A stretch of DNA of 5,598 bases from Bacteroides sp. (lineage in GTDB: Bacteria; Bacteroidota; Bacteroidia; Bacteroidales; Bacteroidaceae). How positions within the stretch are numbered: the first letter of the stretch is position 1; each line of letters begins with the position of its first letter. The translations under genes and the position numbers were made by a program. Shown here one piece after another: positions 1 to 5,598 of the stretch. Under the pieces are notes generated by a model. The model did no database searches. It saw only the letters and a program-made list of their open reading frames with translations, and was not told where the DNA came from. Location: contig DXOJ01000264.1 of assembly GCA_019412865.1 (NCBI GenBank), positions 1 to 5,598 of the forward strand, written 5' to 3'.

Positions 1-1782
1 CCCTATGTACGTATCCTGTTAGGACTGGTAGAAGCACTCACCTATCTGGCATCTCTGTTGTTGATTGTCGGAGTAGTATATGAACACGGTTTTCCCTTAT
101 CCATAGATGAAGTGGCTAATTTGCAGACATTGTATAAAACAGTCTGGATTATCTTTCTGATTGATGTTACTTTACATATTTCACTGGAATACCGGAATAC
201 TAAAAAACAATACCGGCGATTAGCCTGGATATTAAGCGGGTTATTATATCTTACTCTAGTACCCGTCATTTTTCACCGTCCGGAAGAAGAAGGAGCTATT
301 TTGCAGATTTGGGAATTCCTGCATGGGAAGTTTTATCATCTCCTGTTATTACTAGTCCTTTCTTTCCTCAACTTGTCCAATGGGCTGGTGCGCCTGTTGG
401 GACGGCGTACCAATCCTTCTTTGATATTGGCAGTCAGTTTTATGGCTATTATCCTGATTGGAGCAGGTTTGCTGATGCTTCCGCGCTGCACGGTGAATGG
501 TATTACCTGGGTAGACTCTTTATTTACGGCTACCAGTGCCGTATGCGTTACAGGTTTGGTTCCGGTAGATGTATCCACTACATTCACCACTTCCGGATTA
601 GTTGTCATTATTCTATTGATTCAGATTGGAGGATTAGGAGTGATGACATTAACCAGTTTCTTTGCCATGTTCTTCATGGGAAACACCTCCATTTACAATC
701 AGCTTGTTGTACGTGATATGGTTAGTTCCAATTCGTTAGGTTCATTACTGTCCACCTTATTATATATATTGGGCTTTACCTTAGTCATTGAAGGGATTGG
801 TATGGTTTCGATTTGGTTTAGTATTCACGGTACGCTGGGAATGACTTTGGAAGGCGAGTTAGGTTTTGCTGCTTTCCATGCTATATCAGCTTTTTGTAAT
901 GCGGGTTTTTCTACACTTTCCGGTAATTTAGGGAATCCGATGGTGATGACCAATCATAATGGACTGTTTATTTCTGTTTCTTTGCTGATAATCTTCGGTG
1001 GTATCGGCTTCCCCATTCTTGTCAATTTCAAGGATATTGTATTATATCACCTGCGTCGTTTCTGGAAATTGGTCCGTACACGCAAACTGGATCGTCACAA
1101 AATGCAGCATCTTTATAACCTGAATACGAAAATCGTGTTAATCATGACTTTTCTGCTTTTATTAATCGGTACATTAGCTATTGCTGCTTTTGAGTGGAAT
1201 GCTTCCTTTGCCGGTATGCCTTTGGCAGACAAATGGACACAAGCTTTCTTTAATGCCACTTGTCCTCGAACAGCCGGTTTTAGTAGTGTCGACCTGGCAT
1301 CATTGAGTGTGCAGACTTTGTTGGTTTATCTATTCTTGATGTGGGTTGGCGGTGGTTCACAATCTACGGCAGGTGGTGTGAAAGTGAACGCTTTTGCAGT
1401 TGTGGTTCTGAATCTTGTAGCCGTATTGCGTGGTACTGAACGGGTAGAGGTGTTTGGCAGAGAATTATCTTACGATTCAATCCGGCGTTCCAATGCAACA
1501 GTAGTCATGTCATTGGGAGTGTCATTCATTTTTATTTTCACATTGAGCATACTCGAACCGGGTGTTTCCATCATGGCATTGACTTTCGAATGTGTCTCTG
1601 CACTTAGTACTGTGGGATCCAGTCTGAATCTGACCCCTCATTTGTGTGATGCCAGTAAGTTGTTGGTATCCTTGTTGATGTTTATCGGACGTGTGGGATT
1701 GATAACATTGATGTTGGGAATTGTCAAACAGAAAAAGAATACAAAATACCGTTATCCGAGTGATAACATTATAATAAACTAA
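1..1782 (+). CDS. ktrB: KtrB/TrkH-family potassium uptake membrane subunit (5' end outside window)
   Basis: This is the K+-conducting inner-membrane subunit of a Ktr/Trk-type transporter. The frame is open from the first base, so the true start lies upstream; a TTG at 58 is not a credible start because the hydrophobic sequence continues before it. Counting residues from base 1, all four pore repeats are visible by their filter segments: VCVTGL (181-186), CNAGF (299-303), PRTAGF (422-427) and STVGSS (536-541). Each keeps the filter glycine. The GGGSQSTAGG stretch (450-459) matches the intramembrane loop of the third repeat that gates the pore in KtrB, and GRVGLITL (563-570) carries the arginine of the fourth repeat. 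Before the first repeat lie about 135 residues with four hydrophobic segments (about 5-30, 43-64, 72-92, 111-134), absent from a standard KtrB of about 450 residues. The stop lies four bases before ktrA, so the two are probably co-transcribed. The family call is firm; ktrB rather than trkH rests on the single-RCK partner. Confidence 0.95.
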   Translation, partial: PYVRILLGLVEALTYLASLLLIVGVVYEHGFPLSIDEVANLQTLYKTVWIIFLIDVTLHISLEYRNTKKQYRRLAWILSGLLYLTLVPVIFHRPEEEGAILQIWEFLHGKFYHLLLLLVLSFLNLSNGLVRLLGRRTNPSLILAVSFMAIILIGAGLLMLPRCTVNGITWVDSLFTATSAVCVTGLVPVDVSTTFTTSGLVVIILLIQIGGLGVMTLTSFFAMFFMGNTSIYNQLVVRDMVSSNSLGSLLSTLLYILGFTLVIEGIGMVSIWFSIHGTLGMTLEGELGFAAFHAISAFCNAGFSTLSGNLGNPMVMTNHNGLFISVSLLIIFGGIGFPILVNFKDIVLYHLRRFWKLVRTRKLDRHKMQHLYNLNTKIVLIMTFLLLLIGTLAIAAFEWNASFAGMPLADKWTQAFFNATCPRTAGFSSVDLASLSVQTLLVYLFLMWVGGGSQSTAGGVKVNAFAVVVLNLVAVLRGTERVEVFGRELSYDSIRRSNATVVMSLGVSFIFIFTLSILEPGVSIMALTFECVSALSTVGSSLNLTPHLCDASKLLVSLLMFIGRVGLITLMLGIVKQKKNTKYRYPSDNIIIN

Positions 1783-1786
1783 AGAT

Positions 1787-2473
1787 ATGAAGTATATTAT
1801 TATCGGTTTAGGAAATTACGGCCATGTGTTGGCAGAGGAATTGTCTGCATTAGGGCACGAGATTATTGGTGCGGATATTAGTGAAAGTCGTGTAGATTCA
1901 ATCAAAGATAAGGTTGCTACGGCTTTTGTCATTGATGCCACTGACGAACAATCATTATCAGTGTTGCCATTGAATAGTGTGGATATAGTAATTGTAGCGA
2001 TTGGTGAGAATTTTGGTGCATCGATACGTGTTGTTGCCCTATTGAAGCAGAAAAAGGTTCCCCGAATCTTTGCCCGTGCTATTGATGCCGTACATAAAGC
2101 GGTGCTTGAGGCTTTTGAACTTGAGCGAATCCTGACTCCGGAAGAAGATGCTGCCCGCAGCTTGGTGCAATTGCTTGATTTTGGAACGAATATGGAAGGA
2201 TTCCGCATCGATCAGGATTATTATGTTGTGAAGTTCACGGTTCCGGAGAAATTTGTAGGATATTTTGTGAATGAGTTGAATTTGGATGAAGAGTTTCATT
2301 TAAAGATGATAGGGTTGAAGAGAGCCAATAAAATAACCAATTGCTTGGGCATTTCTTTAATGGAGCTTCATGTAAAGAATGAATTACCGGCGGATGAGAA
2401 AGTGGAAGAGGGAGATGAACTGGTTTGTTACGGTAGATATCGCGATTTCCAAGCTTTCTGGAAAGCTATTTAA
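1787..2473 (+). CDS. ktrA: KtrA/TrkA-family RCK regulatory subunit of potassium uptake
   Basis: This is the cytoplasmic gating subunit that binds nucleotide (ATP/ADP or NAD(H) in the family) and controls the KtrB pore. The 228 residues hold one RCK unit, as in KtrA, not the tandem unit of about 450 residues in classical TrkA. The N-terminal Rossmann half shows the dinucleotide loop GLGNYG (7-12), an acidic residue closing the second strand (D30), DATDE (50-54) and the conserved ILTPEEDAA stretch (115-123). From about 140 to the end is the RCK_C (TrkA_C) half, with the usual VEEGDELVCYG (206-216) near its end. The ATG at 1787 is chosen because the Rossmann strand begins at the second residue. 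There is only a weak purine-rich sequence before it, which is normal for Bacteroidetes. The four-base gap after ktrB suggests translational coupling and a shared promoter upstream of the window. Nothing looks damaged. Confidence 0.95.
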   Translation: MKYIIIGLGNYGHVLAEELSALGHEIIGADISESRVDSIKDKVATAFVIDATDEQSLSVLPLNSVDIVIVAIGENFGASIRVVALLKQKKVPRIFARAIDAVHKAVLEAFELERILTPEEDAARSLVQLLDFGTNMEGFRIDQDYYVVKFTVPEKFVGYFVNELNLDEEFHLKMIGLKRANKITNCLGISLMELHVKNELPADEKVEEGDELVCYGRYRDFQAFWKAI

Positions 2474-2567
2474 TGTGCAAAATCTAGTGGATTTCAAGAT
2501 AGAGGGATGATGATATTTGTTGGTAAATAGTATAATGTTGGCAGTTATCCCCTTTGGTTTTGTCTGA
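2474..2567. other. Short convergent intergenic gap
   Basis: The potassium operon ends here from the left and the capA-like remnant from the right. I see no gene and no strong terminator in either direction. The only hairpins are weak: AAATC/GATTT inside this gap, and AGCTTT/AAAGCT at 2452-2467 at the very end of ktrA. Confidence 0.5.
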
Positions 2568-2840
2568 TTATTGTAATTCCGGTTTGCAATTATTAATTGT
2601 TGCAGGATGAAGTTTTATACTATATCCTATAGAGGTGAAATTGAGCTGCACAATCAGGCTTTGTGATGTTTCCGGTTTTCGTTGGTCGAACACGAAGTTG
2701 CCTAGACTATAGAAAATAGGCTTACCTTTAAAATATTCTTCTTTCTGAATGACATGCGGATGGTGTCCGATGATGGCATCCGCACCTGCACGGATAAGCC
2801 GGCGTGCTCCTTTTCTTCTGTCTCGCGTTTCAGATATTCC
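2568..2840 (-). pseudogene. C-terminal fragment of a CapA/PgsA-type (PGA_cap) protein
   Basis: About 90 codons remain of a protein of the CapA family (PGA_cap, calcineurin-like metallophosphatase fold; usually 300-400 residues and named after poly-gamma-glutamate capsule synthesis, although its role in Bacteroides is unclear). Read on the minus strand, the frame gives ARRLIRAGADAIIGHHPHV, then KGKPIFYSLGNFVFDQ, then a short tail ending in a TAA at 2568-2570. GHHPHV (2751-2768) is the metal-site histidine motif of the family, and SLGNFVFDQ (2682-2708) is its other C-terminal hallmark. A stop at 2841-2843 closes the frame upstream, and no start codon with a signal peptide is present. The N-terminal two-thirds, including the first metal-binding motif and the NxxNNH-type motif, is missing. 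The upstream lipoprotein gene enters this DNA in a different frame. I infer an inactive remnant. It could be expressed only as a frameshifted tail of the lipoprotein. Confidence 0.85.
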
Positions 2841-3334
2841 TTAAAATCCAGACCAAAACCTCTCCATGCATATTCCGCTATCAGAAATTTTCCACTTCGT
2901 TCCCGTTCCACGGTGCGTATCAATACAGGAGTATGTTCACGAATCACTCTAAAATCTTCCAAAGGTTGTGCTACCCTCGAACCTAACCAAAGTGGGCGGA
3001 TATACGCTTCATCTGCAATCCGGTAAATGAATAACCGCTTGTCGGGTTTGGGATCGAATCGGGTAGGCTTGATAACCCCCACAATAATTTCCGGCATCCT
3101 GTCTCCTGTAACATCTCCATAATCAAATTGATAGACAGGATAAGGCAATTTCCAAACAGAGTGGGAGGGTTGGTCTGTATTCAAATGAATGACATAGAGC
3201 GAATCAGATTCTTTGTTCAGAGATACTTCCATGTGTCTTTGATTAACTTGCCATTCAAACCTGTTTTCTTTCCGGCATGAACAGAACATCAGTAAAAGAC
3301 CTGTAAAAATAAGGAAGTGAATCCTGTGCGACAT
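2702..3334 (-). CDS. Predicted lipoprotein with FG-GAP-like motif, C-terminus probably altered
   Basis: No function can be named. The 210-residue frame starts with a basic, then hydrophobic signal sequence ending in FCSC. Cys20, preceded by serine, is the likely lipidated residue, so the protein should sit in the envelope. The segment GDVTGDRMPEIIVGV (73-87) resembles the aspartate-rich calcium loop of FG-GAP/VCBS beta-propeller repeats, and only one such repeat is evident. Residues up to about 165-172 read like a genuine conserved protein (LFIYRI, RPLWLGSRVAQPLEDFR, WRGFGLDF). From about 172 on, the frame runs over DNA that encodes a CapA-type protein in another frame, so the last 35-40 residues (stop at 2702-2704) are probably not ancestral. 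The ATG at 3332-3334 is chosen because the signal sequence begins there. It has no Shine-Dalgarno, only an A-rich leader. It may be nearly whole or may have lost its natural end. Confidence 0.7.
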   Translation of the reverse strand: MSHRIHFLIFTGLLLMFCSCRKENRFEWQVNQRHMEVSLNKESDSLYVIHLNTDQPSHSVWKLPYPVYQFDYGDVTGDRMPEIIVGVIKPTRFDPKPDKRLFIYRIADEAYIRPLWLGSRVAQPLEDFRVIREHTPVLIRTVERERSGKFLIAEYAWRGFGLDFKEYLKRETEEKEHAGLSVQVRMPSSDTIRMSFRKKNILKVSLFSIV

Positions 3335-3354
3335 ATCTGTAACGTTTTCTTTGG

Positions 3355-3362
3355 CAAAGATA
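3355..3362 (-). promoter_or_regulatory. Candidate Bacteroides -7 promoter box for the lipoprotein gene
   Basis: Read on the minus strand this is TATCTTTG, an exact match to the TAnnTTTG -7 element used by the Bacteroides primary sigma factor. It lies 20 bases before the ATG at 3334, which would give a leader of roughly a dozen bases. I see no clear TTTG-type -33 element at the expected distance, so the call rests on one short box. Its position, between a terminator and a start codon, is what makes it plausible. Confidence 0.4.
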
Positions 3363-3426
3363 GATATTAACCTGTATTTACCTGCTTCTTTTCTCGTAAA
3401 AGTGAAAAGTCCAGTATATTATATAT

Positions 3427-3466
3427 GAAAACCACCGGACTTCTCTTTAGTTAAGAAATCCGGTGG
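3427..3466 (-). terminator. Rho-independent terminator of the GH2 gene
   Basis: Read on the minus strand, an 8-bp perfect GC-rich stem CCACCGGA (3459-3466) pairs with TCCGGTGG (3432-3439). The 19-base loop between them can partly pair further (TTCTT with AAGAGAA). Four T residues follow directly (3428-3431), then AT-rich sequence. It lies 27 bases beyond the GH2 stop codon and before the lipoprotein promoter, so it should end GH2 transcription. On the plus strand no T-run follows the stem directly, so the direction is clear. Confidence 0.8.
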
Positions 3467-3493
3467 CTTATCAGATTTTATAAAGCGTATGCT

Positions 3494-5598
3494 TTATTTC
3501 GTTTGAATACGAATATTTCCGGCTTTCACTCCATTTGCTTTGGCTGTAAATACAATTTCTCCGGCAGTTTCACCAGCTTGTATGATAGCTGTCAACATTC
3601 CGTTGAAAGCATGCATCTTCGGAAGATGGAATTGTTCCAGGTTCGTCGGATCGCCATTGGCAGCAGCACGATATTTACCAGCTCCCTTTGCAGAGAAGTT
3701 TATCTGACGATTATCAGTAGGGCATAGGTTACCATCTTTGTCTACGACTTTCACAGTCACATACGCTAAGTCTTTTCCGTCTGCAGTCAATTCGTTACGG
3801 TTGCTGACCAATTCGATGTGATGAGGTTTTCCGGCAGTGCGAACCACTTTTTCCGCTACAGCTTTTCCATCTTTGTTATAGGCTACTACTTTTACTTCTC
3901 CCGGTTCATATACAGCATCCATCCACATCAGACGATAGCGGTTCTTCAACGAACTATTATTCTTGCTTTGTTTACCATAACTTTTACCGTTGATAAACAG
4001 TTCGGCTGTAGGATAGTTGGTATATACAAATATAGGAGTCACTTCGCCTTCACGTCCCGGCCATGTCCAGTGAGGCAGAATATGCAAAGTTTCCGCATCC
4101 TTATTCCATACACTGCGATACAAGTAATAGCGGTCTTTAGGCAGACTGGCAAGGTCGATAATACCAAACATGGAACTGTGATTGGGCCATGCATCCGTAT
4201 CATAAGGTGATGGTTCACCCAGATAGTCAAATCCTGTCCATACAAATTGTCCGATTGTCCAATGGTTATCGTCGGCCAGTGCAAAGTCCTCATCCGGAAT
4301 ATTTGACCATGAACAGGCTTCTACATCATAAGAGGAACACTGATGGTCTTCATACTTAGTACTTTTCTTATCCTCTACCGGGAATTTGTATACCCCGCGT
4401 GAACTGACAGTAGAAGCAGTTTCACTACCCAGAATCAGATTCTGCGGAAGTTGGTCATAAGATTCCTTATAGCGTTGGGTACGGTAATTAAGTCCCGGAA
4501 TGTCAATCATTGCTGCAAATCCGTTCGCAAGTACACAAGTAACCTGATCCATTCCACAAGTGACAGGACGTGTCGGATCTTCTCGGTGGCAAATGTCTTG
4601 CAGGAATTTAGCCACTTTATAGCCGACAGGGCTACATTGGGTCGGCACTTCATTACCGATACTCCACATAATCACACACGGATTATTCCGATAATTATGG
4701 AGCATATTTACCATATCACGTTCCGCCCATTCATTGAAATAACGGTGATAACCGTTTTCACACTTGGCGATGTCCCATTCATCGAACGGTTCAATCATCA
4801 TCATAAATCCCATTTCGTCACACAACGCTACGAGTTCGGGAGTCGGCATATTATGAGAAGTACGGATAGCGTCACATCCCATATCTTTCAGCAATGTAAG
4901 TTGATGGCGAAGCGCTGCTACATTAATAGCGGCACCCAGCGGACCTAAATCATGGTGATTACATACCCCTTGGAATTTGCGATGTTTTCCGTTCAGATAG
5001 AAACCCTTATCAGCGATATATTCAATGCTGCGGATACCGAAACGGGTCGTGTAAGTATCCACCAGTTTATCATCTGCGTAAATTTTGGAAACAGCCTTGT
5101 AGAGCGACGGACTTTCCGGCGACCAGAGCTCGGGCGCATTTACAATAAAGTTTTGTTCGAATGGTTGTCCATGATTAATGCGGCTCGTATTCTCTTTGCT
5201 GGTAGCCACTTTTCCGTCCGGAGAAAGAATCTCTGTTTCTATACGGATTTGTGTTTTCTCACCGGCATTATCAATCTTCGTTTGAAGACGTACGGCTGCA
5301 AAGTCCTTGCTGACATGAGGAGTTGTGATTTGTGTTCCCCATACAGGCACGTGCACTTTATCAGTCACGATCAGATGCACATTACGATACAAACCTGCTC
5401 CCGGATACCAGCGCGAGGACTGCGGACGATTTTCCAAACGTACGGCCAGCGTATTATTCTTTCCGTCTTTGTTTAATAAAGACGTCACGTTACAGTGGAA
5501 AGAGTTGTAGCCGAAAGGCCAGAAACAAGCTTCTTTTCCATTTACATAGACACGTGCTTCGCTCATGGCGCCATCAAAGAGCAGCGTCACCTCCTTAT
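3494..5598 (-). CDS. Glycoside hydrolase family 2 protein, beta-galactosidase-like, with DUF4982-like C-terminus (5' end outside window)
   Basis: This is a retaining exo-glycosidase of family GH2, probably exported and acting on beta-linked sugar ends of plant or host glycans. The substrate cannot be read from sequence. The frame stays open to the window edge; GAG and AAG codons precede the GTG at 5588-5590, so that GTG is internal and the signal peptide and first part of the N-terminal domain lie outside. Counting from that GTG, 1-100 is the rest of the sugar-binding beta-sandwich, 105-190 the Ig-like middle domain, and about 195-490 the TIM barrel. The barrel has the acid/base glutamate E314 in WSIGNEVP (codon 4649-4651) and the likely nucleophile E390 in LGSETAST (codon 4421-4423). 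GQFVWTGFDYLGEP (447-460) is a typical substrate-pocket strand. Residues 515-580 look like DUF4982 and 590-698 like the C-terminal Ig-like GH2 domain. No inactivating change is seen. Beta-galactosidase is the best guess; other GH2 activities remain possible. Confidence 0.93.
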   Translation of the reverse strand, partial: KEVTLLFDGAMSEARVYVNGKEACFWPFGYNSFHCNVTSLLNKDGKNNTLAVRLENRPQSSRWYPGAGLYRNVHLIVTDKVHVPVWGTQITTPHVSKDFAAVRLQTKIDNAGEKTQIRIETEILSPDGKVATSKENTSRINHGQPFEQNFIVNAPELWSPESPSLYKAVSKIYADDKLVDTYTTRFGIRSIEYIADKGFYLNGKHRKFQGVCNHHDLGPLGAAINVAALRHQLTLLKDMGCDAIRTSHNMPTPELVALCDEMGFMMMIEPFDEWDIAKCENGYHRYFNEWAERDMVNMLHNYRNNPCVIMWSIGNEVPTQCSPVGYKVAKFLQDICHREDPTRPVTCGMDQVTCVLANGFAAMIDIPGLNYRTQRYKESYDQLPQNLILGSETASTVSSRGVYKFPVEDKKSTKYEDHQCSSYDVEACSWSNIPDEDFALADDNHWTIGQFVWTGFDYLGEPSPYDTDAWPNHSSMFGIIDLASLPKDRYYLYRSVWNKDAETLHILPHWTWPGREGEVTPIFVYTNYPTAELFINGKSYGKQSKNNSSLKNRYRLMWMDAVYEPGEVKVVAYNKDGKAVAEKVVRTAGKPHHIELVSNRNELTADGKDLAYVTVKVVDKDGNLCPTDNRQINFSAKGAGKYRAAANGDPTNLEQFHLPKMHAFNGMLTAIIQAGETAGEIVFTAKANGVKAGNIRIQTK

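Noticed and set aside
309..716. Plus-strand frame of 135 codons within the ktrB region.
   Set aside because: It is an alternative frame of ktrB DNA, where the ktrB frame shows the first pore repeat intact.
1816..2299. Minus-strand open frames opposite ktrA.
   Set aside because: They are rich in serine and lack domain features, and ktrA on the plus strand accounts fully for the sequence.
2452..2467. AGCTTT-CTGG-AAAGCT hairpin at the end of ktrA as a terminator of the potassium operon.
   Set aside because: The stem is only six base pairs and AT-rich, it lies inside coding sequence, and it is followed by ATTTAATG and not by a T-run. It is too weak to call.
2754..3026. Plus-strand frames opposite the lipoprotein and capA-like remnant.
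   Set aside because: No signal peptide, domain or motif is visible, and the minus-strand frames carry clear family motifs.
4451..5476. Long plus-strand open frames (4451-4948 and 4952-5476) opposite the GH2 gene.
   Set aside because: They lie wholly antisense to a gene with clear catalytic motifs, their translations show no recognisable domain, and they are explained by codon use on the other strand.
5580..5598. AAGGAGGTG on the minus strand, which looks like a Shine-Dalgarno joined to a GTG start for the GH2 gene.
   Set aside because: The frame is open through it (AAG GAG GTG codes for K-E-V) and the following residues are the middle of the N-terminal GH2 domain. There is no spacing between the GGAGG and the GTG, and Bacteroides rarely uses such sites. 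It is internal coding sequence.

Overview
The window looks like chromosomal DNA from a gut Bacteroides or close relative. The signs are moderately AT-rich coding sequence, almost no Shine-Dalgarno sequences, a TAnnTTTG-type -7 box, a glycoside hydrolase of the GH2/DUF4982 kind common in that genus, and lipoprotein and CapA-like sequences of Bacteroidales type. It holds three well-supported genes or gene parts, one lipoprotein gene with a damaged 3' end, and one gene fragment. I see no RNA gene, CRISPR array, insertion sequence or phage gene.

Plus strand, 1-2473: a two-gene potassium uptake operon. The first gene (5' end cut by the window edge) encodes the TrkH/KtrB-type membrane subunit with all four pore repeats. 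Four bases later comes a 228-residue single-RCK regulatory subunit of KtrA type. Together they would form a nucleotide-gated K+ transporter in the inner membrane. The membrane subunit carries a long N-terminal four-helix region that ordinary KtrB proteins lack.

Minus strand, 2568-3334: a small predicted lipoprotein with an FG-GAP-like calcium-loop motif runs straight into the C-terminal part of a CapA/PgsA-type (PGA_cap) metallophosphatase-like protein, but in another reading frame. The first two-thirds or more of the capA-like gene is absent. The simplest reading is a deletion that joined two neighbouring genes out of frame. This is the most unusual thing in the window.

Minus strand, 3494-5598: most of a large GH2 glycoside hydrolase (N-terminus beyond the window edge), with both catalytic glutamates and a DUF4982-like plus Ig-like C-terminus. 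A convincing rho-independent terminator at 3427-3466 ends it and separates it from the lipoprotein gene, which has its own candidate promoter near 3355. The potassium operon and the minus-strand genes converge at about 2474-2567, a short gap with no clear function. I found no evidence of a new multi-gene system. The genes appear to be unrelated neighbours: ion homeostasis, an envelope lipoprotein locus in decay, and polysaccharide breakdown.
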